From the NCBI GenBank assembly GCA_964495075.1, contig CAZBUJ010000007.1:1-64000 (forward strand): a stretch of 64,000 nt of DNA, given 5' to 3'. The DNA comes from JAFGJQ01 sp964495075. GTDB lineage: Bacteria; Planctomycetota; Phycisphaerae; UBA1845. Of this stretch, positions 34,824 through 43,317 are shown in pieces (position 1 is the stretch's first letter; every line of letters begins with the position of its first letter). The notes beneath the pieces are model-generated. The model had not been told where the DNA came from, did not search any database, and saw nothing but the letters and a program-made list of their open reading frames with translations. Made by a program: the position numbers and the translations under genes.

Positions 34824-35783
34824 GTGCGAGCCATCCACTTTGACAAGCAGATTCGGTACGTGACCGACTATCCGGATCCGAGCCCCGCGCCGGACGAGTG
34901 CCTCGTGCAGGTGCATCTGGCCGGCATCTGCTCCACCGATCTGGAAATCGCGCGGGGCTACATGCGTTTCACGGGTGTGCTGGGCCACGAGATGGTGGGC
35001 ACCGTCGTGGCGGGCCCGGCGCCGTGGATCGGGCAGCGTGTGGTCAGCGAAATCAACTGCGTGTGCGGCAAGTGCGACATGTGCCGCAGCGGGCTGACCA
35101 CCCACTGTCGTAGCCGGACCGTGATGGGCATTTCGGGGCGGGACGGATGCTTCGCCGACCTTGTCGCATTACCGGTCCGGAACCTGCACGCGGTCCCGGA
35201 CACGATTTCCGACGAGGCGGCCGTCTTCGTCGAGCCGCTGGCCGCCGCCTACCAGGTGGTCAAACAGTGTCCAATCGATGCCCGGATGCACGTGGCCGTC
35301 GTGGGCAGCGGGCGTTTGGGGCTGCTGGTGGCCCAGGTGCTGGCCACCATGGGCTGCACGCTCACCGTGGTGGGCCGGAACCCGCGGACGCTGGAATTCT
35401 GCGAAAAGCGACAGATTCGGTCGATATCCGTGGCGGAGCTCGTGCCGCGCAATGACCAGGACGTCGTGGTCGAATGCTCTGGCGCCCCCGACGGCATGCG
35501 GATCGCCCTGGGCCTGGTGCGTCCGCGTGGCACGATCGTGCTCAAGAGCACGTACGCGGACACCGGTTCTTTGAACCTGGCTCCCGTCGTGATTGACGAG
35601 GTCAAGGTCATGGGCAGCCGGTGCGGTCCATTCCCGGACGCGATCGACGCGTTGGCGCGGAACCAGATCGACGTGTCGTTGATGATCGCGCGGACGTACA
35701 AGTTCGAGCGAGGCCTCGACGCCCTCGACGCGGCGGGCGCGCCGACCAATATCAAGGTACTCATGCGGATCAGCCCGCGCTGA
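34824..35783 (+). CDS. Zinc-dependent alcohol dehydrogenase (MDR family)
   Basis: A 319-residue medium-chain dehydrogenase. The catalytic zinc ligands are Cys36 and His55-Glu56 (GHEMVG). The structural zinc site has four Cys (81, 84, 87, 95, in CGKCDMCRSG and onward). The NAD(P)-binding Rossmann motif is VVGSGRLG. It lies near the short end of the family (usual 340-370), with a compact C-terminus. The start is a GTG at 34824 preceded by AGGTG. The substrate cannot be read from the sequence; it belongs to the sorbitol/threonine-dehydrogenase-like branch by appearance. Confidence 0.85.
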   Translation: MRAIHFDKQIRYVTDYPDPSPAPDECLVQVHLAGICSTDLEIARGYMRFTGVLGHEMVGTVVAGPAPWIGQRVVSEINCVCGKCDMCRSGLTTHCRSRTVMGISGRDGCFADLVALPVRNLHAVPDTISDEAAVFVEPLAAAYQVVKQCPIDARMHVAVVGSGRLGLLVAQVLATMGCTLTVVGRNPRTLEFCEKRQIRSISVAELVPRNDQDVVVECSGAPDGMRIALGLVRPRGTIVLKSTYADTGSLNLAPVVIDEVKVMGSRCGPFPDAIDALARNQIDVSLMIARTYKFERGLDALDAAGAPTNIKVLMRISPR

Positions 35784-35818
35784 TCCAATCGTCGGGGCAG
35801 ACCGGAAACGCGGCGGTT

Positions 35819-35888
35819 GACACGGGATGGGTGACACGGGATGGGTGACACGGGATGGGTGACACGGGATGGGTGACGGGGGATGGGT
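35819..35888. repeat. 14-bp tandem repeat running into the pgeF start
   Basis: Four perfect units of GACACGGGATGGGT (35819-35874) are followed by a one-base variant (35875-35888) and a partial sixth copy. The pgeF start codon at 35883 is the ATG of the fifth unit. Confidence 0.8.
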
Positions 35889-36689
35889 GACACGGGCATG
35901 CTGAGCAGATCGTCATGGCAAATCGGGGAGCGGGCGACCATCCCCCTGTGCACGTCGCAGTGGCTGGCCCGGCAACCCGGCCTGGTTCACGGCTTCGCGA
36001 TGCGCGAGTTCAACCTGTCTCTGCATTCGGGACCGGACGCCGGGCATTCGGCCCGGCGCCGGAAGCAATTCTGCGAGGCGTTGGGCGTCGACTTTGACCG
36101 GCTCACCGTGGCCCGGCAGGTCCACGGGGCCGAAGTCGTGCCGGTCGACACGGCGCTGGCCGGCGCCGGCCGGGACGCGCTGACCCCCGCCATCCCGCAC
36201 GTCGACGGGATGGTCACCACAGACCGAGGCATTGGGTTGATGGGCATGTCGGCCGATTGCCCGATCGTGTTGCTCTACGATCCGCACACCCCGGCGCTGG
36301 GCGTGGCCCATGCCGGCTGGCGGGGGACGGTGGCCGGCATCGCGAGCCGGCTCGTGGAGCAGATGCAGCGTTCGTGCGGCTCGCGTCCGGACCGGTTGCT
36401 GGCCGCCATCAGTCCGTGTGCGGGTCCGGATCAATATGAGGTGCGCGAGGACGTCGTGCGAGTGGCGGCCGCCCGATGGAACAACCCCCAACGGTATTTC
36501 ACGTCGCCGGACGGGAGATGCTTTCTCAACCTGCGTCTGGCCAACGCGGATCAGTTGCAGGCCGCTGGTGTACCTCATGAGCACATCGACATCGCGGGGT
36601 TCTGTACAATTCGCGACGAGCGGTTCTTCTCCTATCGGCGGGATGGGGCAGCCACCGGGCACGCGGCTCTGCTGGCCGCGCTGACCTGA
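35883..36689 (+). CDS. pgeF: Peptidoglycan editing factor / laccase-domain protein
   Basis: A 268-residue protein of the YfiH/PgeF family, multicopper-oxidase-like in name but shown to act on nucleosides and to edit peptidoglycan precursors. Metal and catalytic motifs are intact: RQVHGAEVV (about 78-86), SADCPIVLLYD, AHAGWRGTVAGI and the C-terminal GFCTIRDERFFSYRRDG. The start is uncertain: the ATG at 35883 is inside a tandem repeat, and the ATG at 35898 gives nearly the same protein. There is no signal peptide. Confidence 0.88.
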   Translation: MGDTGMLSRSSWQIGERATIPLCTSQWLARQPGLVHGFAMREFNLSLHSGPDAGHSARRRKQFCEALGVDFDRLTVARQVHGAEVVPVDTALAGAGRDALTPAIPHVDGMVTTDRGIGLMGMSADCPIVLLYDPHTPALGVAHAGWRGTVAGIASRLVEQMQRSCGSRPDRLLAAISPCAGPDQYEVREDVVRVAAARWNNPQRYFTSPDGRCFLNLRLANADQLQAAGVPHEHIDIAGFCTIRDERFFSYRRDGAATGHAALLAALT

Positions 36690-36717
36690 CCGACGACTGA
36701 TCTTGCAGCCGGGCCGG

Positions 36718-37164
36718 ATGATGCGACCTCGAACTGACACGCGACAGCCACCCCCCGACGGGGACCCGCCCAATCGAGGGCAGCCGCAACGGTACTGCCT
36801 GGGTTGCGGGTACTACCTCGACGGCCTGTCCCGCACGCGTTGCCCGGAGTGCGGTCGCGAGTTCAACCCGGACGATCCGAAAACCTACGGTCCCTCGCAG
36901 ACCGGTGATGCGGAGCTGATTCTGTTCGGGATGGCCGTGTTCGGCTGGTTCGTGACCGTAGCGGCGTTGGCCGGCCAGCACGCCCGCGCCGTGGTGCTGC
37001 TGGTCACGATCCTGCAGACGGTGGTGGCCGCCGTCAGTTGGACGGGCCGGCCCAAGTGTGCAGACCTGGAACCGGTGCGGTCTCGATTGGCGCGGCGAGC
37101 CTGGATCGCGAGTGGCTCGTACGTCGCCATCGTGGCGGTCGACGTGGTGTGTCGGGCCCTGTGA
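36718..37164 (+). CDS. Zinc-ribbon membrane protein
   Basis: A 148-residue protein. An N-terminal zinc ribbon has CLGCGYYL and CPECGREFNPDDP (two CxxC pairs). It is followed by three hydrophobic segments (AELILFGMAVFGWFVTVAALA, AVVLLVTILQTVVAAV, SGSYVAIVAVDVVCRAL). The zinc-ribbon plus membrane architecture is common among uncharacterised planctomycete proteins. An adjacent ATG at 36721 is an equivalent start; no strong ribosome site is visible. Confidence 0.65.
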   Translation: MMRPRTDTRQPPPDGDPPNRGQPQRYCLGCGYYLDGLSRTRCPECGREFNPDDPKTYGPSQTGDAELILFGMAVFGWFVTVAALAGQHARAVVLLVTILQTVVAAVSWTGRPKCADLEPVRSRLARRAWIASGSYVAIVAVDVVCRAL

Positions 37165-37327
37165 ACCGTGCTCGTGCGGGTGGTGTCCCGCCTGAGCGGG
37201 CCCAATCATCGCGGCCTCGGCGTCCCGTGGGACCGACGTCCGAAATTCGCTAACCGCCGGCCGGGCCGGGGAGTCTATACAGGTGCTCACCACGACAGCG
37301 TCGCGGTCGGCACCGGAGGAACAGACA

Positions 37328-37555
37328 ATGATTCGACGCGGATTGTCTGGGTTGGTGGTCGGCGTTCTGGTGGTCTCGACGGGATGCGTGGCGGCCTCCG
37401 TGAAAGAGAACCAGTTCATTTCGAGGAAGCAGGCGGTGGTGGTCGATCCGGACGAGGGCCAGCAGGTCTACGTGCTCGACATGGAGACGGGCAAGGCGTA
37501 CGTCGTCGACCTCGAGTCCGCCCCGCCCTACAAGCCGCCGCCGTGCGACCCCTGA
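37328..37555 (+). CDS. Small lipoprotein
   Basis: A 75-residue lipoprotein. GGAGGAACAGACA precedes the ATG, an excellent ribosome site. The signal peptide (MIRRGLSGLVVGVLVVSTGC) ends in a lipobox. The mature part is about 55 residues and acidic or neutral, ending in PPYKPPPCDP. Function unknown. Confidence 0.75.
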   Translation: MIRRGLSGLVVGVLVVSTGCVAASVKENQFISRKQAVVVDPDEGQQVYVLDMETGKAYVVDLESAPPYKPPPCDP

Positions 37556-37760
37556 CGCGCGCCGCCGCGTATCCTGTGCAGCGGCCGGTCGGGCCATTCG
37601 GCCGCCATCGCCGGCCGCAAAATGGAGCCCCGCGTGGCTGGACGGTCTCCCTCCCGCCCGCCACAATGCCGCCGAGGCCGGCGGAAGCCGGCCCGGAATG
37701 ACCAGCGTGCCGGCGCGGCACGGCTGAATCGGGCACTGACGACGCAGGGGAGCCAGCGCA

Positions 37761-38834
37761 TTGAATGCAGCCCAGGATGACGTGCAGGGTACCAGTGCAT
37801 CGCACGACGGCGCGGCCGGTGGCCGCGGGACGCTCTCGTGGCTCGGCGCGGGGCGGACGGCGGTCGCCGGTGTGCTGATGGGCATCGCCAACCTGATTCC
37901 AGGGGTGTCGGGGGGGACGATGATCCTGGCGGTGGGGCTGTACGAAGAGTTCATCGATTCGGTGGCCGACATCTCAGCGTTTCGGTTCCGCCGTCGCCGG
38001 ATCGCGTTTCTCACCGTGCTCCTCGCGTTCGCCGGTATGGCGATCGTCAGTCTGTCGCACCTGATCCTGTACCTGCTGCTCTGGCACACGTCACTGATGT
38101 TCGCGCTATTCATCGGGCTGACGGTGGGTGGCACGCCGGTGCTGTTGCGTCTGATCGGACGATTGAGCGGTCGCGTGGTCGTCGCCGCGGTGGCCGGCTT
38201 CGCCCTCATGGCCGGCGTCGCGATGCTGCGGGCGGGGGCAGCGATTCCCCAGAACACGACGATGGATGTTGTGTCCGGTGTGGTCGGGTCGACGACCATG
38301 GTGCTGCCGGGGATCAGCGGCTCGTACATGCTGCTGATCCTGAATCAGTATGACCGCGTGGTCGGGGCGGTGGCGGACCTTCGGGACGGGGCAGGCACGG
38401 CCATGAAGATCCTGCTCCCGGTGGGCCTCGGCGTGGTGGTCGGCATTGTCGGGCTGTCCAATCTTCTCAAGGTGCTGTTGCATCGCTTCGAGCGGGTCAC
38501 GCTGGGGTTTCTGCTTGGCATGCTGCTGGGTTCCGTGCTGGGGCTGTGGCCCTTCGGCCGGCCGCCCACCGAGAAGTTGCTGTCGAAGTGCGACGAGTCC
38601 CGGATCCACGAGTACGCGACGATCCACGGGATCACCGGCACCGCGGACCTCAACAAGGCGGCGTTGGTGAAGCACGTCCTGACGCAGTGGCCTGAGCGAT
38701 CGTCACCGACCTATACCGCCCGCGAGGTCTTCCCGGCGGTGCTGGCGTTGATCGTCGGGTTCTGTACCACGGTGTTGCTGGGACGGTTGGGGGCGACGAA
38801 GCGGAAGCCGGCCGCCGCGACCGCCGGCGGGTGA
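37761..38834 (+). CDS. DUF368 integral membrane protein (likely undecaprenyl phosphate translocase)
   Basis: A 357-residue polytopic protein. The DUF368 hallmark GIANLIPGVSGGTM (about 40-53) is clear, and the inverted copy VVGSTTMVLPGISGSYMLL is at about 175-193; eight to nine helices in all. DUF368 proteins (PopT type) have been shown in other bacteria to recycle undecaprenyl phosphate across the membrane. Start is a TTG at 37761 with GGGGAG 8 bases upstream. Sequence 280-330 is a soluble insertion between helices. It fits the nearby GT-C cluster, which would use polyprenol-linked donors. Confidence 0.85.
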   Translation: MNAAQDDVQGTSASHDGAAGGRGTLSWLGAGRTAVAGVLMGIANLIPGVSGGTMILAVGLYEEFIDSVADISAFRFRRRRIAFLTVLLAFAGMAIVSLSHLILYLLLWHTSLMFALFIGLTVGGTPVLLRLIGRLSGRVVVAAVAGFALMAGVAMLRAGAAIPQNTTMDVVSGVVGSTTMVLPGISGSYMLLILNQYDRVVGAVADLRDGAGTAMKILLPVGLGVVVGIVGLSNLLKVLLHRFERVTLGFLLGMLLGSVLGLWPFGRPPTEKLLSKCDESRIHEYATIHGITGTADLNKAALVKHVLTQWPERSSPTYTAREVFPAVLALIVGFCTTVLLGRLGATKRKPAAATAGG

Positions 38835-38860
38835 CGGGCAGCCCGGCGCGTCGGCGTGGA

Positions 38861-39886
38861 TCAGGTACCGCGTTTCGGGCGGTGGGTTTTCGGCTCGCGG
38901 GGCGGCGGTGGCGTTTGTTTCCGGTGTTTCCGGCCGATGTGCTTTGCAGACAACCGCACGATCGACGACGTCATGTCCTGGGTCAGTTGCAGGCGGCCGA
39001 GCGGGGAGTTGAGCGAAGTCTGCATCTTCATTTGCGTTTCCGCACTGCTGACCTGTCCCGCCATCAGGTCCCAGGCAAACTGACCGGACATCGTGCCCTG
39101 GTCGACGTTCAGAGCGCCGCCGAGCATCGACCCCATCGCGCCGGGGGCATTGGTCTTACTGACCGTGCCGGTCATTTCGATGTTGGCCGTCTTGCTTCGA
39201 CGATTGGCCCGCTTGAACTCGAACTGTTGTTCCATCACGAGTGAGCCGACGCCCAGCGGCATGGCGATGGTCATGGTGCGGTCCCACTTCGCCCCGGGCC
39301 GGGCCGGCGTTGGGGCCTGGGCCGTGATGAACAACGGCAATTGCTCGAACGCTTCCCTGGTGAAGAAGGTGGCGGCCAGCGAGTCGAGCGGGTTGGTCAT
39401 GCCCTTGAGCCCGCCGCTCGACGGGCCGGAGTCGAAGCCGCGAAACTCGAGCACGCGTCCGGCGGGGTCGACGCGGAGGGTGACCGGTCGTTCGAGCAGT
39501 CGGGCAAACAGGGACGCCAGGGGTGACTGGCTGGCGTCGGGTTTGCGGGAGTCGTAGTCGAGCATCTCGGGAATGCCGGGGACCGCGGTATTGGCGGTGA
39601 GGGCGAGGTAGTGAAGCGTCCAGCGGAGTTCGGCGTTGCCGTTCGTGTTGACCTCGGTCACGGCAAAGGACATGCCGGCCTCGGTACGCACGTTGACGCG
39701 CTCGTTGATGCCGGCGGCATCGGCTTGTACGCGGTGATCGATGGTGCTGCGGCTGATGTAGTGAACCTCGGTCCCTCTTTCGTACCTGGGTGCGAGGTTG
39801 TAGTCGGCGGCGGGGGCGGCCACGACGAGGCTCAGCCACACGGCGGCAATGGCGATCGGGTCCGGGTGCTGGGACTGTCGTATCAT
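38861..39886 (-). CDS. Exported protein of unknown function
   Basis: A 341-residue protein with a signal peptide (MIRQSQHPDPIAIAAVWLSL then VVAAPAAD) and a beta-rich body starting YNLAPRYERGTEVHYISRS. The amino-acid pattern (RKPDASQSPLASLFARLLER, VTLRVDPAGRVLEFRG) resembles exported proteins of the DUF6263-like sort in this phylum, but I cannot confirm the family. The C-terminus is rich in Lys, Pro and Arg. A good promoter lies only 9 bases before the start codon, so the transcript would be leaderless or nearly so. Confidence 0.7.
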   Translation of the reverse strand: MIRQSQHPDPIAIAAVWLSLVVAAPAADYNLAPRYERGTEVHYISRSTIDHRVQADAAGINERVNVRTEAGMSFAVTEVNTNGNAELRWTLHYLALTANTAVPGIPEMLDYDSRKPDASQSPLASLFARLLERPVTLRVDPAGRVLEFRGFDSGPSSGGLKGMTNPLDSLAATFFTREAFEQLPLFITAQAPTPARPGAKWDRTMTIAMPLGVGSLVMEQQFEFKRANRRSKTANIEMTGTVSKTNAPGAMGSMLGGALNVDQGTMSGQFAWDLMAGQVSSAETQMKMQTSLNSPLGRLQLTQDMTSSIVRLSAKHIGRKHRKQTPPPPREPKTHRPKRGT

Positions 39887-39895
39887 GACAATCCT

Positions 39896-39924
39896 ATTGT
39901 ACACCCCGAAGCCGGGCGGGTCAG
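39896..39924 (-). promoter_or_regulatory. Promoter just upstream of the exported protein gene
   Basis: On the minus strand, -35 CTGACC (39919-39924) and -10 TACAAT (39896-39901) with a 17-bp spacer. The start codon (39884-39886) begins 9 bases after the -10 box. Confidence 0.5.
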
Positions 39925-40120
39925 CCCCGTCCGATCCCGCGGTGCCGGCGGGAAGGCGGCCGCCGGCCCGGGCGGTCTGGGGTCCGGCGAATCGAGCGGA
40001 GTCCGACTCGTTCGATTCCCCGTCGACGCGAATCGCTGTACGATGCCCGGCTCGACGACGGCCTTCCGGAGACGCCGGCGAATGACCCAGCATTGCGGAC
40101 GCGATTCCGCTGAGGCAGCG

Positions 40121-40864
40121 ATGACGAATGAACCAGGCGGCGATGAGCATGGTGGTGTCGAGTTCGAGGTTCCTGCCGCGGCGGCGGCGATGAGCAACCC
40201 GACGGTGCAGGCGGGCGCGGTGGCGGCCGTGTTTCTGGTCGGGTCGGCGGCGGTGATCGGCTATGCGCTGGGGTGGCCGACGGGCTTCGGGGCGACGACG
40301 CGGAGTTACCCGTTCGTGATGGGGTTCATCAAGCTCTTCTTCCTGGGGACGTTGGGGGAACTGCTCAAGTTCCGGTTGGTGAAGGGCGCGTGGCAATTGG
40401 ACAAAGTGTTTCAGCGGGCCGCGGTCTGGGGTCTGTTCGGTCTGTGGTTCACGCTGGCGTTTCGTGGGTTTTCCGGGCTGGTGGATGCGCTGGTGTTGGC
40501 GAAGCTGTGGCCGGAGGAGTTCGGCGTGTTGCCGCGTCCGGCATGGATGGCGTTTTCAAAGAGCCTGTGGATCAACCTGCTGGGCATGTTCGGGTGGGGC
40601 ATGATGGTGACGCACGAGTATTTCAACCACCTGATCCGTTCGGGGTGGCGGTCGTGGGGTCTGTCGGCCTTTGCCGCCGATGCGGACGCGGGGTTCCTGC
40701 TTTCGTTCATTCCAAAGACACTGGCATTCTGGATTCCGGCCCACACCTTCACGTTCGCGATGCCGGACGAGTGGCGGGTGTTCATCGCGGCGTTGTTGGC
40801 CATCGTGCTCGGCTTCCTGCTCAGCGTCGGCCGGCGCGCCCGGAGGCTCCCGTCTCATTCGTAG
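40121..40864 (+). CDS. Polytopic membrane protein of unknown function
   Basis: A 247-residue protein with about six hydrophobic segments, beginning near residue 25. Recognisable features are only compositional: aromatic-rich helices (YPFVMGFIKLFFLGTLGELL, WMAFSKSLWINLLGMFGWGM). The start is uncertain: the ATG at 40121 has GAGG 5 bases upstream, and 40082 is the alternative with GGAG. The stop codon TAG (40862-40864) lies in a short sequence shared with other gene ends (see findings). The gene is divergent from the exported protein gene. Confidence 0.65.
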   Translation: MTNEPGGDEHGGVEFEVPAAAAAMSNPTVQAGAVAAVFLVGSAAVIGYALGWPTGFGATTRSYPFVMGFIKLFFLGTLGELLKFRLVKGAWQLDKVFQRAAVWGLFGLWFTLAFRGFSGLVDALVLAKLWPEEFGVLPRPAWMAFSKSLWINLLGMFGWGMMVTHEYFNHLIRSGWRSWGLSAFAADADAGFLLSFIPKTLAFWIPAHTFTFAMPDEWRVFIAALLAIVLGFLLSVGRRARRLPSHS

Positions 40865-40896
40865 TTTCCACAGGAGCCGCACCGTGCGTCGCTCGC

Positions 40897-40950
40897 CCCA
40901 CGTTCCCGTCCAAAGGTGTTGAGGGTACGTTCTATCTGGACGAACGTGGG
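40897..40950. terminator. Long inverted repeat between convergent genes
   Basis: CCCACGTTC (40897-40905) and GAACGTGGG (40942-40950) pair perfectly. The stem continues as GTCCA/TGGAC after a 2-base bulge, and a 24-base loop closes it. It sits between the stops of the two flanking convergent genes. Confidence 0.55.
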
Positions 40951-41085
40951 GGCGGCGCGTTGCGCGGTCAGGGTTTGTACGGATGGGGACCGTCGCCGTA
41001 ACGGGCAGCGTCAGGGCGTTGCGGCTGGATCGTGGCCCGGCGCGTCGCCGGAGTCGGTATAGTGAGACTTGCCGCTCCTGACGGT

Positions 41086-43317
41086 TCAGTGCGCGGGGCC
41101 AGCGCCAGGCAATTCGTGCGGTGGGCGGAGCGTGTAGTCCGACCATCGCGACCAGCGTGACGGCCACGCCCCGCCCTGATGGCCGAAGGCCAAGACCAGC
41201 ACCGTCGCATCCCGGCCGGGGAGGCACGTCCACAGGAAGGCGTTGTCGGTCAGGTCGCCGACCCGATCGACCCATCGATCCAGCTCTCGGGGCTCGAACA
41301 GCGCCAGCGGCAGGAGCAGCACGGCCAGGCCGTCCGGGGTCAGCGTGTCCCGTACCCGCGCGAGTACGCGGCCGGCCAGCAGGTTCTCGCGACCGACCCG
41401 CGGCACGCCGTCGAGCGACAGCACGACGAGATCCAGACGCCCGCGCTGCAACCGCATCAGGTAAGTGCCACTATATGGCACTTTCGACGACGCCTCGCCC
41501 GGCCGATCGTAGGGGCCCGGCATGTCCATGTCGAACGGGTAACGCGGGCAGGCCGCGTCGATGAGTCCGACCGCGGACCGCAGGGCCTCGGATGTATGAC
41601 CGACGAACGCCGCACTCCGGTTCGGCGGGATGGCGGTGAAGCGCAGCAACGGACCGTGAGCGTCCGCGCCGGCGGCGTCCCCGCTCCCGGTCGGCGGGTC
41701 CCCCAGTGCCGCCTGGATAAACCGCTCCGGGTCGACCGGGCGGCGCGGGGGCGGCTCCACGCGCGTCATCAGGCGCTCTTCGTCCAGCCACTGGGACAGC
41801 GTCAACCATTGCGTCTCGATCAGCCGGACCCGCGGGCCGGACCGGGTTTGCAGCCAGGTCCGCGACGGCCACGGCAACGTCACGGCCATCAGGATCACGA
41901 CCCCGAACACGATCGCCAGCCGCACCCGACGGTCGTACGCGGGAAAGGCAGGCTCATGGATGATCAGCACGCCCCCGACGGCGAGCAGCGTCAGGGCGGC
42001 CGCCACGATGCAGGCGTAGCTGCCCAGCCAGGCGACGGCAGGACCGATGACCACCAGCGTCATGACACCCAGGGCAAACAGGCACAACGACAGCAAGGAC
42101 GAACCGGTGGCGACGCGACTCCCGCCGCGGCAGATCACCGCGCACTGCCCGTACGCGGTGGCGCAGCCCGCCGCGAACGCAGGACCGCCGGCGCACGTCC
42201 CGACCATCACCCCGAGCAACCAGGGACCGGGCACACGATTCACGCCCCACGGGAGCAGCGCCGCGGCGGCCAACGCGACGGCCGTCACCGTCCCCGCCGC
42301 AATGCAGCGGGTGGCAAAACCGCCAATCGACTCCGTCGTCAGGCGCGACGAGCCCCGCTCCACGAGCACCCCCCCGCCGAACGCGAGCACCACGAATGAC
42401 AGCACCATCCACGCCCCGGTGCGGTCCAATCGCCCGATCACGGTAAACGCCCGCGTCCACCACACGCCACCCGCCGCGCCGGCGAGCACCGTGGCGACTA
42501 CCGCCGCCCGAAGCACGACGGGCCAGCGATCGCGGGCCACCGGCGGCGGCGCGACCGTGCCACCCGCCGGCGGCTCGTCGAATCGGTCGTGCTGATGAGA
42601 GCATCGAACGGCCAGTATCGCCACGGCGAAAAAGGGAACCGCGCTGACGACCGTCATCAGCGGCGGCGGCAGTCGCCACCCGACCATCGCCGCCGACGCG
42701 AACCCGGCGACCGCCGCGCCGATCAACGTCCACGCCAGTGATCGCACCGACCAGCGGGTGGCCGGGTCCGCCAGTCCGTGGGCACAACCCATCGTCCAGC
42801 CGATCGGCGGGAACAGAATCATCGCCAGGCCGAACACCGACAGGGCTTCCACAACGCGAAGCGAACCGGCGCTCCAGAAGAAGTGTCGGAGCAGGTACGC
42901 GTATCCGCGTCCGACGGTGGCCAGCAGGAACGGGCCCAACGTCAGCGCCACACCCGCCACGAGAGCCGACGCCCCGAGCACCGTCCAGTAGAGTGCCAGA
43001 TCCATGGCACCGTCTGCGGCGAATGCCGGCCAGGGATCCCGTTTCGCGCGACGCCGGTTCAGCCCGCGCCGGGCGATCCAGAGGGCCAACGCCGGCGGCA
43101 GGGCCGGGCCGACCGCCAGCCCGCACAGCACGGCGGACCAGGCGAGGTATTGCGTGGCGGGAGACAGGTCGAGAACGCGGCCGAACTGCTGGGTGAAACC
43201 GATACCGGCCCACCCCAGGCCGGCCCCGATCAGCGCGGCCACCACGTCACCCTGATCGAACGCGCGTCGGCGTGGCGTGCTGGCGGGGTCTGGGGCCTCT
43301 GGTTCGCGCCGCGTCAT
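41086..43317 (-). CDS. Large membrane protein with degenerate spermidine-synthase-like C-terminus
   Basis: A 743-residue protein. About 12 hydrophobic segments fill residues 20-490. The C-terminal soluble part (about 510-743) resembles the tail of spermidine synthase-like domains seen fused to membrane regions in this phylum: DLVVLSLDGVP, then ENLLAGRVLARVRDTLTPDGLAVLLLP and LPGRDATVLVLAFG. The usual nucleotide-binding GxGxG motif is missing, so the domain may be a non-catalytic relic. Its start codon follows directly on the birA stop (TGA then ATG), so it is co-transcribed. Confidence 0.7.
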   Translation of the reverse strand: MTRREPEAPDPASTPRRRAFDQGDVVAALIGAGLGWAGIGFTQQFGRVLDLSPATQYLAWSAVLCGLAVGPALPPALALWIARRGLNRRRAKRDPWPAFAADGAMDLALYWTVLGASALVAGVALTLGPFLLATVGRGYAYLLRHFFWSAGSLRVVEALSVFGLAMILFPPIGWTMGCAHGLADPATRWSVRSLAWTLIGAAVAGFASAAMVGWRLPPPLMTVVSAVPFFAVAILAVRCSHQHDRFDEPPAGGTVAPPPVARDRWPVVLRAAVVATVLAGAAGGVWWTRAFTVIGRLDRTGAWMVLSFVVLAFGGGVLVERGSSRLTTESIGGFATRCIAAGTVTAVALAAAALLPWGVNRVPGPWLLGVMVGTCAGGPAFAAGCATAYGQCAVICRGGSRVATGSSLLSLCLFALGVMTLVVIGPAVAWLGSYACIVAAALTLLAVGGVLIIHEPAFPAYDRRVRLAIVFGVVILMAVTLPWPSRTWLQTRSGPRVRLIETQWLTLSQWLDEERLMTRVEPPPRRPVDPERFIQAALGDPPTGSGDAAGADAHGPLLRFTAIPPNRSAAFVGHTSEALRSAVGLIDAACPRYPFDMDMPGPYDRPGEASSKVPYSGTYLMRLQRGRLDLVVLSLDGVPRVGRENLLAGRVLARVRDTLTPDGLAVLLLPLALFEPRELDRWVDRVGDLTDNAFLWTCLPGRDATVLVLAFGHQGGAWPSRWSRWSDYTLRPPHELPGAGPAH

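Noticed and set aside
39960..40050. Possible tRNA (GTTCGATTCCCC looks like a T-loop)
   Set aside because: No matching acceptor stem, D-arm or anticodon arm could be placed.
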